61,654 nucleotides of DNA from an uncultured Brachyspira sp. (GTDB lineage: Bacteria; Spirochaetota; Brachyspiria; Brachyspirales; Brachyspiraceae), in the NCBI RefSeq assembly GCF_910578695.1, contig NZ_CAJTQJ010000010.1, positions 1 to 61,654 on the forward strand, in the 5' to 3' direction. Made by a program: the position numbers and the translations under genes. Each line of letters begins with the position of its first letter. Within the stretch, counting starts at the first letter, position 1. The notes beneath the pieces were generated by a model. It was not told where the DNA came from and ran no database searches. It was given only the letters and a program-made list of their open reading frames with translations. Shown here in pieces: positions 16,664-25,272 of this stretch.

Positions 16664-19600
16664 TTATTTCAAATAATTCATATCTTTAGGAATATAATCA
16701 TCTATTATAGTAGACTGCTTTAAATCTCTTCTTCCCTGCATAGACATTATATTATAAGCACCAGCACCTACATTTTGATTATCAAGAAGTATTGTTCTTT
16801 TTTCAATTCTTTCCAAATCTATATTAGAAGTTCTTATCTGGTCAAAATATTCACTAGCTAATACAAAATGCTTGAATGCCTCCTGTTCATTAATAATAGT
16901 ATTTGTTACAGCGGAGTTATAAGCATAAGCTACGCCAATATTATTGTAAAGACTAGCTAAGTAACTTAAAAGTATAAAATCGCTTTCAGTACGCATTTCT
17001 AATCTTCCAAGTTTTTCTTTTTTTGCTAATATCTGACTTAAAGCATTTCTATAAAAACCATTAGCTAGATTCGCTTTATCCAAATGTAAAAGTGAATTTC
17101 CTAATGCATAAGATACTACGCTGTTGCTAGGATTTTTTTGAAATAATGCATTAAATCCTTCAAATGCTCTGTCATATTCGCTGTCTAAATAATACAGCCA
17201 AGATAAATTATATAAAAGTTTATCGCTTCTAAAATTAGGGGCTAAATTATTATATGCCTTTTGATAATGTTCTTTTGCTTTAGGATAATCTTCTTCTTTA
17301 TAGAAGTATACATTTCCTAAATTATAATTGGCGTCAGGATATGTTTCATCTATAGCCAAAGCTTCATTAAAGTTTTTAACAGCATTTCCATATTCTCCCA
17401 AATTATAATATATCTGACCCAGCATATTATATACATATTCTTTTCCTCTGTAGAAAGGATTAGCTTCATATAAAGGCAATGCTGCTGTATTAAGTATTTC
17501 CATAGCCCTTTCATAATGTTTTAATCTTGTTTCATAATCTGCATAACCTACTATAGATTCCAAATTATTAGGATATGCAGTTAAAAGATTTTCAAATAAT
17601 ACTCTTGAGCCGTAAAAATCATCTTTATCAAGTAAATATTTTGCCAATTTAGGATAAACTTCATCATCAATATATCCTGACTTTAATAAGTTTATATGAT
17701 TTTGAAGAGCTTTTACTTGATTATAATTATCCTGATATATTTTTATAAGCATAGCTCTTTTTCTAGGAATAACTCCGTCGCCGAAGAAATTAACCATATC
17801 TCTATAATTATTGTATGCTGTATCATAATATTCAGGCTCCCTCATATTTCTTGCTCTGCTTATCATAAGAAGCCCGCGTTCATCATATATTGTTTCTTTT
17901 TCTTTTTTCTTATCAGTATAAACAATCATATCATTATAAAGTTCTTCGCCCAAAATATAATCTTCTAAAGATAATTCCTTTTCTCCTTTTTTTCTATAGT
18001 AGAATCCGAATGTTATTCTAGTTTCAAAATCTCTAGGCTTAATATTTAAAGCCCCTTGTATTTTATTATATGCTTCATTAAATGTTTCTCTTGCAATATA
18101 GGCTCTTGCATATTTATTATACCATTTTATCTGTTTAGGTTTATATCTTTCGCCTTCAGCAAAATATCTTTCTCCTTCATGATAAGCACCTCTTGATATG
18201 CTAAGTAAACCTTCGCTATAATATTTATTTGCCATTACAGGCTTATAAATAAATTGGAAAGAAAATAATACTATAGCTATAAATAATATCAAAAATATTG
18301 CAGCAACCCTGATTATTTTAGCATAGTCTTTTAATGAATTAGGTATAGGTATTAATTCCAATACATTTTTTCTGCCTTCTTCTTTAAGACTTAATCCCAA
18401 TTCTTTATTTAATAATTCAGTAATATTTTCGCTGGACTCTCCTCTTTCCAATGCATTAAGCAGAGTTTCCATAGAACTTCTGTCTAGTTTTTCATTAAGT
18501 ATTGCATCCAAAACATGATATTTTGTAATAGGAGGCAGATATTTAATAGAGTTAATAACTTTATCATGATCTATATCATTATCAACATCTTCGTATTTAG
18601 AATCAGGCAATGAATTAGCAGTTTCAGGAGCAGGAAGGGTAGTGCTTCCTGCAACTATATTATTTGAAGGAGTACTGCTGTATTCTTCTGTATCATCTAA
18701 GTCTATATTATCCAAATCTAAATCATCTTCATTATTTTCTTCTTGAGTTTTCTCTTCTTCTTTCTCGTATTTAACTTCCTCTTCTTCAGTAATATCATCT
18801 AATGACAAATTATCTAAATCATCATTATTTTTTTCTTGTTCTTCGTTTTCTACTTGTTCTTCATTTTCTTCTTGAACTTTATCTTCTTCAGTTTTCTCTT
18901 CTTCTTTCTCGTTTTTAACTTCTTCCTCTTCAGTAATATCATCTAATGATAAATTATCTAAATCATCTTCATTATTTTCTTCTTGTTCTTCATTTTCTAC
19001 TTGAACTTTATCTTCTTCAGTTTTCTCGTCTTCTTGAGTTTTCTCTTCTTCTTTCTCGTTTTTAACTTCTTCCTCTTCAGTAATATCATCTAATGATAAA
19101 CTATCTAAATCATCTTCATTATTTTTTTCTTGTTCTTCATTTTCTACTTGAACTTTATCTTCTTCAGTTTTCTCTTCTTCTTGAGCTTTCTCTTCTTCTT
19201 TCTCGTCTTTAACTTCTTCCTCTGTCTGATTATTTTCTAGTATATCATCATCATCATTTAATATATTTTCTAAATTATCTAAACTAGAATCTTCATCTTC
19301 TAATATATCATCTAAATTATCAGATATGCCTTCAATATCTAAATCATCTGTATTAGTTTCATTATCAATATTTTCAACATCTGTGTTAGATAAATCTGCA
19401 GTATTTTCATCTGCAGCAGGCAAACTGTCAGGTAAAGGCAAATCATCTAATGCAGGTAATTTTTCTGAATGAATATCATTATGCTTTTCATTATCTTTAA
19501 TATCCATTGCAATTTTATCTTCTAATTCTTTGTCTTCAGGTAAATCTAAGTCATCAATATCAGCAGATACTTTATCATCATCTAAATCTTCAGGCAGTCC

Positions 19601-20143
19601 CAAATCATCTATATCGGCAGATACTTTATCATCATCTAAATCTTCAGGCAGTCCCAAATCATCTATATCAGCAGATACTTTATCATCATCTAAATCTTCA
19701 GGCAGTCCCAAATCATCTATATCGGCAGATACTTTATCATCATCTAAATCTTCAGGCAGTCCCAAATCATCTATATCGGCAGATACTTTATCATCATCTA
19801 AGTCTTCAGGCAGTCCCAAATCATCTATATCGGCAGATACTTTATCATCATCTAAGTCTTCAGGCAGTCCCAAATCATCTATATCAGCAGATACTTTATC
19901 ATCATCTAAACCTTCAGGCAGTTCTAAATCATCTATATCAGCATCATCTAAATCTAAACTATCCAAATTGTCAATAGAAGGCAAATCATCATCTTCTGCA
20001 GGTAAAGAATTTGCCATATGTTCATCTGTAAAAACTGACTTAAAATTATTATAGTCTTCTTGTGATATTTCTTTTGGTAATGCTTTATTTCCTATTAAGA
20101 AAGCAATACTTCCTAGTTTTTCTAAATCTTCTATTTTAGGCAT
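16664..20143 (-). CDS. Large membrane-anchored TPR protein with acidic tandem-repeat N-terminal region
   Basis: 1159 residues in three parts. Residues 1 to about 610 are extremely acidic and repetitive: seven tandem copies of an 18-residue unit (core DDLGLPEDLDDDKVSADI, residues about 67-204), then several E/K-rich units ending in LDNLSLDDIT (about 310-485). One membrane helix follows near 612-634 (VAAIFLILFIAIVLFSFQFIY). The C-terminal 520 residues are TPR repeats, for example YDTAYNNYRDMVNFF, AMEILNTAALPLYE and YPDANYNLGNVYFYKEEDY. There is no signal peptide, so the acidic part is probably cytoplasmic and the TPR part periplasmic. The role is unknown; a scaffold is plausible. The ribosome site is weak (GATG). 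Confidence 0.8.
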   Translation of the reverse strand: MPKIEDLEKLGSIAFLIGNKALPKEISQEDYNNFKSVFTDEHMANSLPAEDDDLPSIDNLDSLDLDDADIDDLELPEGLDDDKVSADIDDLGLPEDLDDDKVSADIDDLGLPEDLDDDKVSADIDDLGLPEDLDDDKVSADIDDLGLPEDLDDDKVSADIDDLGLPEDLDDDKVSADIDDLGLPEDLDDDKVSADIDDLDLPEDKELEDKIAMDIKDNEKHNDIHSEKLPALDDLPLPDSLPAADENTADLSNTDVENIDNETNTDDLDIEGISDNLDDILEDEDSSLDNLENILNDDDDILENNQTEEEVKDEKEEEKAQEEEKTEEDKVQVENEEQEKNNEDDLDSLSLDDITEEEEVKNEKEEEKTQEDEKTEEDKVQVENEEQEENNEDDLDNLSLDDITEEEEVKNEKEEEKTEEDKVQEENEEQVENEEQEKNNDDLDNLSLDDITEEEEVKYEKEEEKTQEENNEDDLDLDNIDLDDTEEYSSTPSNNIVAGSTTLPAPETANSLPDSKYEDVDNDIDHDKVINSIKYLPPITKYHVLDAILNEKLDRSSMETLLNALERGESSENITELLNKELGLSLKEEGRKNVLELIPIPNSLKDYAKIIRVAAIFLILFIAIVLFSFQFIYKPVMANKYYSEGLLSISRGAYHEGERYFAEGERYKPKQIKWYNKYARAYIARETFNEAYNKIQGALNIKPRDFETRITFGFYYRKKGEKELSLEDYILGEELYNDMIVYTDKKKEKETIYDERGLLMISRARNMREPEYYDTAYNNYRDMVNFFGDGVIPRKRAMLIKIYQDNYNQVKALQNHINLLKSGYIDDEVYPKLAKYLLDKDDFYGSRVLFENLLTAYPNNLESIVGYADYETRLKHYERAMEILNTAALPLYEANPFYRGKEYVYNMLGQIYYNLGEYGNAVKNFNEALAIDETYPDANYNLGNVYFYKEEDYPKAKEHYQKAYNNLAPNFRSDKLLYNLSWLYYLDSEYDRAFEGFNALFQKNPSNSVVSYALGNSLLHLDKANLANGFYRNALSQILAKKEKLGRLEMRTESDFILLSYLASLYNNIGVAYAYNSAVTNTIINEQEAFKHFVLASEYFDQIRTSNIDLERIEKRTILLDNQNVGAGAYNIMSMQGRRDLKQSTIIDDYIPKDMNYLK
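18700..19215 (-). repeat. Imperfect Glu/Lys-rich repeats within the TPR gene
   Basis: Several diverged copies of a unit of roughly 45-48 codons are visible at about 18715-18850, 18895-18980, 19010-19110 and 19130-19215. Each encodes a Glu/Lys-rich stretch followed by LDNLSLDDITEEEE. Copies differ in length by loss of EDEKTEEDK- or EEQ-type pieces, as expected from slippage. Confidence 0.7.
19530..19942 (-). repeat. 54-bp tandem repeat (18-residue coding unit)
   Basis: The word GCAGATACTTTATCATCATC recurs at 19563, 19617, 19671, 19725, 19779, 19833 and 19887, exactly 54 bp apart, so seven units lie in frame inside the coding sequence, with diverged half-units at both ends. Internal copies differ by only one or two bases, which points to recent amplification and likely copy-number variation between strains. 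Confidence 0.95.
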
Positions 20144-20248
20144 ATTTAATCATCTAATATAAATTTTCTAGTTAACATATTAATTATAATTAAGCTATAA
20201 AAATATGTCAACTAAATTATCGGATAATATTAAAATTACAATAGCATA

Positions 20249-20671
20249 TTATTTAGAAGAAATTTCTATTTGTTTATTAAGTTTTGAAATTTTTTCAGCA
20301 TTTCTTCTTGCTTCTTCAGCATTAATTACCATCTGTTTGGATAATCTATTTATTTCTTCTTTAATTGCTGCTAAATCTATATCTTTTGGATATAATGCTG
20401 TTTCTACTAGTATCCCTATAACATTATTAGTAACTTCAGCTATTCCATCTTCTACATACATATTAATAAGTTTATTATTTTCATTGTATATCCTAAGTTC
20501 TCCGTATCCTATACGGACAATATAAGGACAATGATCTGAATATATAGAAACAGAACCATCATGCGAAGGTATTTCTACATGATCTACATATATAGACCTT
20601 AATATAGGACCGCTTCTTGTAATTACAGAACAAGTTAAAATTTTTTTATTTTTTTTAACAGCAGCAGACAT
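20249..20671 (-). CDS. atpC: F-type ATP synthase epsilon-subunit-like protein
   Basis: 140 residues with the epsilon beta-sandwich (VEIPSHDGSVSIYSDHCPYI and GELRIYNENNKL, then YVEDGIAEVTNNVIGILVETALYP) and a C-terminal helical hairpin rich in Lys/Glu/Ala. In F1 ATPases this subunit links rotation to the catalytic head and inhibits ATP hydrolysis. No other ATPase gene is in the window; it is last in a three-gene unit with a small membrane protein and a thioesterase. Whether it serves an F1 encoded elsewhere is open. GAGAG precedes the start. Confidence 0.8.
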   Translation of the reverse strand: MSAAVKKNKKILTCSVITRSGPILRSIYVDHVEIPSHDGSVSIYSDHCPYIVRIGYGELRIYNENNKLINMYVEDGIAEVTNNVIGILVETALYPKDIDLAAIKEEINRLSKQMVINAEEARRNAEKISKLNKQIEISSK

Positions 20672-20687
20672 ATAAAAACTCTCAAAA

Positions 20688-20993
20688 TTAAATTATATTT
20701 TTATATTTTAAAATAAAAATTATAAATATCAATGAAATAATAAATAAAATTAAAAGTATTAATGAAATGAAAAATAAGAATCTCACAACTATTTTTAAAG
20801 AATTTATTTCTGAATATACATATTGAAATTCTTTTTTAATTTTAGATTCTATTTTTTCGTATATTTCTTTTTCTTTTTCATCTATTTTATTATATAATTT
20901 TTTTGCCCTATTTTCCATAGCCGTAGTTTTAACTAAATCTCCGACCATATTAGCAGATGATAAAACAGTCAATACAACATTAATCCAGCTCAT
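20688..20993 (-). CDS. Small membrane protein with coiled coil
   Basis: 101 residues: a hydrophobic N-terminus, a charged coiled coil (KKLYNKIDEKEKEIYEKIES), then a strong membrane helix from about 68 to 95. It lies 16 bp upstream of the epsilon-like gene and 17 bp downstream of the thioesterase, in one transcription unit. An AGAGG ribosome site is present. No family was recognised. Confidence 0.6.
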   Translation of the reverse strand: MSWINVVLTVLSSANMVGDLVKTTAMENRAKKLYNKIDEKEKEIYEKIESKIKKEFQYVYSEINSLKIVVRFLFFISLILLILFIISLIFIIFILKYKNII

Positions 20994-21010
20994 AATTACC
21001 TCTATTATTA

Positions 21011-21427
21011 TTAAATACCCTTACTCATTATATTATATAAATTTTCATCAGGTTTAACTATTTCGCCTCTTTTATTTACGAAAGGATGTAATGTATAGCC
21101 TTTGCTGTATATTATATTTTCATTTTCTTTACTTCTTATTTCATATTTAAGCTTTAAAGAAACATTTTTTAGTTTTTCTATACTTGTATAAACTACTATA
21201 ATTTCATCATATCTTATAGAAATCTTATAATCAGCAAAAGCCTCTTTTACAGGAAGCATTATATTATATTTTTCTTCCATCTCTTTATATGAAATTCCTA
21301 ATTCTCTCAAAAGTTCTGTTCTTCCTATTTCAAAATATCTAAAATAATTAGAATGATATACCACACCCATTTGATCTGTATCAGCGTATATTACTCTTAT
21401 TTCTGTTTTATTAATATGATGAGCCAT
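21011..21427 (-). CDS. Acyl-CoA thioesterase, YbgC/FadM hotdog family
   Basis: 138 residues with the 4-hydroxybenzoyl-CoA thioesterase-like signature YADTDQMGVVYHSNYFRYFEIGRTELLRELG; Asp16 of ADTDQMG is the usual catalytic Asp. The family hydrolyses short- to medium-chain acyl-CoA or acyl-ACP thioesters; in Proteobacteria ybgC is next to tol-pal, which is not the case here. It is first of the three-gene minus-strand unit, with a good AGGAG site. Confidence 0.9.
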   Translation of the reverse strand: MAHHINKTEIRVIYADTDQMGVVYHSNYFRYFEIGRTELLRELGISYKEMEEKYNIMLPVKEAFADYKISIRYDEIIVVYTSIEKLKNVSLKLKYEIRSKENENIIYSKGYTLHPFVNKRGEIVKPDENLYNIMSKGI

Positions 21428-22006
21428 AAATAACTCCTAATAAATATTGTTAAATATTATAACATATAATAACACATAATAGAAAAATATAAAATATTGT
21501 TTTTTTAGTTAAATTGATTTATAAAAAATGATATTGTAAATATATTTTTTATGTATTGCAGTTTTTTATGTTTGTTATAGACTGTAAAAATCATTTTTTA
21601 TTATTGTTAATAAAAATTAAATACTTCCTGCCAAAAAAACTATTTTTAAATCTCTTCGAGTTCTTATAAAAACTTAATTATAACTTTACTATTAGCTTCC
21701 ATAAATTAATTAATATATTTATAAAAATATTGTTATTCAAGATATTGTTTTTCTTTTAATAATTTTTGTTAAATTCTTTAATCATACTTACATACTTATG
21801 ATATGCATTAATTCTTATTTAATTGTAATAAATAACTGTCATAAACTGTCATAATTATTTCTTAACAATTACTTATTATCAGTATTAATAAAATTTATAA
21901 TTATTATTTATACTTTATAAATCAATTTTATATATACTTCATCATAAAATATTATAAGAGTTTTATATTATAGTGATTATATATAAATAAAATAATAAAT
22001 TGCTAT
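21428..22006. other. 579-bp intergenic region without a visible gene
   Basis: Very AT-rich and without a plausible open reading frame on either strand. The only structured element noticed is a perfect tandem 10-bp repeat AACTGTCATA at 21834-21853. The region must hold the promoter of the thioesterase unit (minus, from 21427) and the 3' end of the DUF2271-like transcript. No tRNA, riboswitch or clear terminator was seen. Confidence 0.5.
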
Positions 22007-22561
22007 TTAAGGCATAAAACTCACATTAACATTTTTTATTATGTCCATATTTTGAGCTTCAGGCTTTGAATATTTTGCTGACGCTTTTTGAGAATTAGCC
22101 TGATTTCCTATATTTATAACTGAAGTATAAAGTACATTATTATCCTGATATATAGTAGCTTCAACAACTATTCTATAAGTACCGTCTTTTATAATGTTTC
22201 CTTGATTGTCTTTTAAATCCCATACTATATTAACTTTTCCATGATTAGGCGTAGATTTTGATACCGCATCAATTATTCTTTTATTCATACTTGAAACATT
22301 AGCTTTTTTCTGCCAATTATTTAATGATAAAGGTCTTTTCTTCCAGCCTTCTTTTCTGCCTGTAAAATCTGTAATATATATTGTAGCTATATAATTACCA
22401 TTATTATCCTCTGCCCAAATGCCTATTTGATTACTTGCAAATCCTTTTCTTTTAGTATAATCAAAACTTATATTAACTTTTTTAGTATTATTTTGAGCAT
22501 AATTTTCATTTATATATGATACTGCAAAAATCATAAATAGTATAGTAAAAAGTTTTTTCAT
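22007..22561 (-). CDS. Exported DUF2271-like protein
   Basis: 184 residues with a signal peptide (MKKLFTILFMIFAVSYINENYAQ minus the last few residues as the cleavage site). The mature domain has NQIGIWAEDNNGNYIATIYITD, then GRKEGWKKRPLSLNNW, and a strand-rich end with WDLKDNQGNIIKDGTYRIVVEAT. This is the pattern of DUF2271 periplasmic proteins and also recalls FlgD-type Ig folds. The role is unknown. AGGAG precedes the start. Confidence 0.65.
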   Translation of the reverse strand: MKKLFTILFMIFAVSYINENYAQNNTKKVNISFDYTKRKGFASNQIGIWAEDNNGNYIATIYITDFTGRKEGWKKRPLSLNNWQKKANVSSMNKRIIDAVSKSTPNHGKVNIVWDLKDNQGNIIKDGTYRIVVEATIYQDNNVLYTSVINIGNQANSQKASAKYSKPEAQNMDIIKNVNVSFMP

Positions 22562-22608
22562 AAATAAACTCCTATAAATAATTTTTATTTTATATATATA
22601 ATTCTATA

Positions 22609-23118
22609 TTAATATTTTTCATAATGTATTTTATTAGGCTCGAATCTGTCAGGCATTTCAGGCACTACATCTGAATATCCTATAACAGCCAAACCTAAAG
22701 GCTTAATATGTTCAGGTATATTAAATAACTTTATAATTTCATTCATTCTATTTTCACGCGGTGCAATCCCAATCCATACGCTGCCCAAATCTTTAGCCTT
22801 TGCTGCAAGCATAAGATTCTGCAAAGCTGCCGAACAGTTCTGCTGCCAATAAAGTTTTCCAGATTCGTCGGATAAATCTCCGCATACAATTATAGCCAAT
22901 GAAGCGGTTTCAAGCATTTTAGCGTAGGGGTGAAAGTTCATAATTTTATCTAATGAATCTCTGTTTTTTACTACTATAAACTCCCAATTTCTTTTATTGT
23001 TGGCAGAAGGGGCATACATAGCAGCTTTAATTATATATTCTATCTTTTCATCTTCAACTTGCCTGCCTTTAATATATTTTCTTATGCTTCTTCTTGTAAA
23101 TAAAATATCTTCTTTCAT
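22609..23118 (-). CDS. Nitroreductase family protein
   Basis: 169 residues, a small FMN-dependent oxidoreductase. The N-terminus RRSIRKYIKGRQVEDEKIEYIIKAAMYAPSANNKRNWEFIVVKN carries the FMN-phosphate-binding RRSIRKY and the APSA..N motif. LGSVWIGIAPRE and IGYSDVVPEMPDRFEPNKIHYE close the fold. Such enzymes reduce nitro compounds or quinones with NAD(P)H; the substrate is unknown. It stands alone in a minus-strand series. Confidence 0.92.
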   Translation of the reverse strand: MKEDILFTRRSIRKYIKGRQVEDEKIEYIIKAAMYAPSANNKRNWEFIVVKNRDSLDKIMNFHPYAKMLETASLAIIVCGDLSDESGKLYWQQNCSAALQNLMLAAKAKDLGSVWIGIAPRENRMNEIIKLFNIPEHIKPLGLAVIGYSDVVPEMPDRFEPNKIHYEKY

Positions 23119-23204
23119 TTTCTTTAAGCCTTAATTAATTTTTATATAATTATATAATATAAATATAAAAAAATAAAATATACTTCTAAAAATTAAGATA
23201 TTTT

Positions 23205-23795
23205 TTATTGTTTTGAAGAATATATCTCTTTTATTTTAATTTCATCATAAAAAGAAATTCTATATGAATAATGCTTTATTACCTTATCTAAAGTATCCAA
23301 GTCTGGTTTTATATACAAAGATATGCTTGCAAGCTCAGATGACCACCAAAATACATACTCTTCAAAAGGCTTTTTATTGAATGAATAATGCTTTATATCA
23401 GTTTTATTTATTTTGCCGTATTGGAATAACAGATTTTCTTTTATATTATCAATATCTGATAATACTGCAGGATTATAAAAAGACGGATTATTATAAATAT
23501 CTCCTATATGATTGCAAATTTCTATTCTATAGAGCTGATTATTATGAAAATATAGATAATATGCTAATTTTTCAGTATCATTTTTATATGTATTAAGTAC
23601 AGTATTATTTTTTAATTCAAATGATTGGAAAAAATCAGCATATACATTTAAATTATAATTAGTAATTTTATTATCAGCCTCTTCAATAGTCATTCCGAAT
23701 TTTAAATCTTTATAACCATTCAAATTGAAAAGTTCAGGCAGCTGTGCAAATAATAAATTTACATTTATTAATAAAATTACTATTATATATTTCAT
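23205..23795 (-). CDS. Exported protein of unknown function
   Basis: 196 residues with a signal peptide cleaved after LLFAQ. The mature part begins with LNGYKDLKFGMTIEEADNKI, a motif (LKFGMT/S) found in many small exported proteins with a fold related to lipoprotein assembly domains. It lies 17 bp downstream of the LOG-family gene, with no clear ribosome site, and may be translationally dependent on it. Confidence 0.55.
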   Translation of the reverse strand: MKYIIVILLINVNLLFAQLPELFNLNGYKDLKFGMTIEEADNKITNYNLNVYADFFQSFELKNNTVLNTYKNDTEKLAYYLYFHNNQLYRIEICNHIGDIYNNPSFYNPAVLSDIDNIKENLLFQYGKINKTDIKHYSFNKKPFEEYVFWWSSELASISLYIKPDLDTLDKVIKHYSYRISFYDEIKIKEIYSSKQ

Positions 23796-23812
23796 TTTTA
23801 TTTATTTTATTT

Positions 23813-24469
23813 TTATTTATTATAAAAAGAATTTATTATATTTAAAGTTTCCTGAGGAGTTTCAGCATATTTTATTAAATCTAAATCCTCAGTATCTATA
23901 TAATTTTCTCCAATCATATATTTTTTTATCCATTCTATTAAGTCAGTATAATAATCTGAGTTCATAACAATAAGAGGCATTCTTTTAAGAACTTTAGTTT
24001 GTATTAAAGTTAAAGTTTCAAACATTTCATCCATTGTACCGAATCCTCCGGGAAATATTATTACAGCTTTAGCATACTTTAAAAACATAACTTTTCTTGC
24101 AAAAAAATACCTAAATCTAATTTCCTCTTTTACATAGGGATTAGTTTTTTGCTCAAAAGGAAGCTCTATGCATAATCCTATAGATTCTGCATTAGCATCG
24201 AAAGCCCCTCTGTTTCCAGCTTCCATTATTCCAGGACCGCCTCCTGTTATTATATCATATTTATTTTCACCCAATAATTTAGCAGTTTCATAAGCCAATT
24301 TATAACAGGGATGATCTTCTGAAGTTCTTGCACTTCCGAACATAGAAACGGCATTTTTATAATAAGACATACTATCAAAGCCTTCTACAAACTCTCCCAT
24401 TATTCTAAATATACGCCAAGACTCATTAAGCATATCAGAATTTTGAAATTCATAAGTTTCTTTTCTCAT
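23813..24469 (-). CDS. LOG-family (TIGR00730) Rossmann-fold protein, possible nucleotide monophosphate phosphoribohydrolase
   Basis: 218 residues with both family motifs: GGGPGIMEAGNRGA and PGGFGTMDE. These are the lysine-decarboxylase-like motifs of LOG enzymes, which cleave cytokinin or other nucleoside 5'-monophosphates to base and ribose 5-phosphate (as in PpnN). The activity here is inferred from the family. It is followed closely by the exported protein gene at 23205. Confidence 0.9.
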   Translation of the reverse strand: MRKETYEFQNSDMLNESWRIFRIMGEFVEGFDSMSYYKNAVSMFGSARTSEDHPCYKLAYETAKLLGENKYDIITGGGPGIMEAGNRGAFDANAESIGLCIELPFEQKTNPYVKEEIRFRYFFARKVMFLKYAKAVIIFPGGFGTMDEMFETLTLIQTKVLKRMPLIVMNSDYYTDLIEWIKKYMIGENYIDTEDLDLIKYAETPQETLNIINSFYNK

Positions 24470-24494
24470 TAATAATTTCTGCCTTTTGTTTTTG

Positions 24495-24821
24495 TTATTT
24501 TAATATAATTGCAGTTCCGTAAGCAATAACTTCTGTAGTTCCTTCCATTACAGATGATGAAGAATAATGTATTCCTATTACGGCATTAGCATTTAGTTTT
24601 TTAGCCTCTTCTATCATTCTATTAGTAGCTATTGTTCTCGCTTCATTAATCATTTCAGTATAGCTTTCTACTTCTCCGCCTACTATGTTTTTAAGCCCTG
24701 CAAGAAAATCTTTACCTATATGCTTAGCTTGTGCAACATTTCCTTTAACTAAGCCTAATAACTCATAATTATAATTACTTGGAAGATAATCAGCTGAAAT
24801 TAATTTTATATCATCACTCAT
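24495..24821 (-). CDS. YbjQ/UPF0145 family protein, copy 2
   Basis: 108 residues: YELLGLVKGNVAQAKHIG at the start and ANAVIGIHYSSSSVMEGTTEVIAYGTAIIL at the end, the UPF0145 (heavy-metal-binding-domain-like) pattern. These form pentameric beta-rich rings; the function is unknown. It is nearly identical to the neighbouring copy 16 bp upstream, so it arose by tandem duplication. AGGAG precedes the start. Confidence 0.9.
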   Translation of the reverse strand: MSDDIKLISADYLPSNYNYELLGLVKGNVAQAKHIGKDFLAGLKNIVGGEVESYTEMINEARTIATNRMIEEAKKLNANAVIGIHYSSSSVMEGTTEVIAYGTAIILK

Positions 24822-24836
24822 TTTTATACTCCTATA

Positions 24837-25163
24837 CTATTTTAATATAATTGCAGTTCCATAGGCAATAACTTCTGTAGTTCCCTGCATTACAGAAGAT
24901 GAAGAATAATTTACGCCAATTACAGCATTAGCACCTAGCTTTTTAGCTTCTTCTATCATTCTGTTAGTAGCTATTGTTCTTGCTTCATTAAGCATTTCAG
25001 TATAGCCCTGAACCTCTCCGCCTACTATATTTTTAAGCCCTGCAAGAAAATCTTTACCTATATGCTTAGCTTGTGCAACATTTCCTTTAACTAAACCAAG
25101 TATTTCATAACTATAATTACTTGGAAGATAATTAACTGTAAACATTTTTATATCAGTGTCCAT
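24837..25163 (-). CDS. YbjQ/UPF0145 family protein, copy 1
   Basis: 108 residues, same length and pattern as copy 2, with differences mainly near the N-terminus (MFTVNYLPSNYSYEILG) and at residues 71-92. The two genes are in one transcript (16-bp gap). AAGGAA precedes the start. The family is often annotated as heavy-metal binding without proof. Confidence 0.9.
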   Translation of the reverse strand: MDTDIKMFTVNYLPSNYSYEILGLVKGNVAQAKHIGKDFLAGLKNIVGGEVQGYTEMLNEARTIATNRMIEEAKKLGANAVIGVNYSSSSVMQGTTEVIAYGTAIILK

Positions 25164-25272
25164 TTTTATTCCTTTTTGTTTAACTTTTATATACTTATTG
25201 TGTTAGTTGTCGGAAATGTGTAAAGGTACTTTAATATTTTTTTGAATATGCACATTTAAGAAGAATTTGTTT

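Noticed and set aside
19530..19942. CRISPR-like regular repeat spacing
   Set aside because: Units are contiguous and in frame (no spacers) and encode an 18-residue protein repeat.
19507..20054. Long open frames on the plus strand (156 and 174 residues) opposite the TPR gene
   Set aside because: They are reverse reads of the 54-bp coding repeat, giving low-complexity Ser/Lys or His/Leu peptides with no ribosome site.
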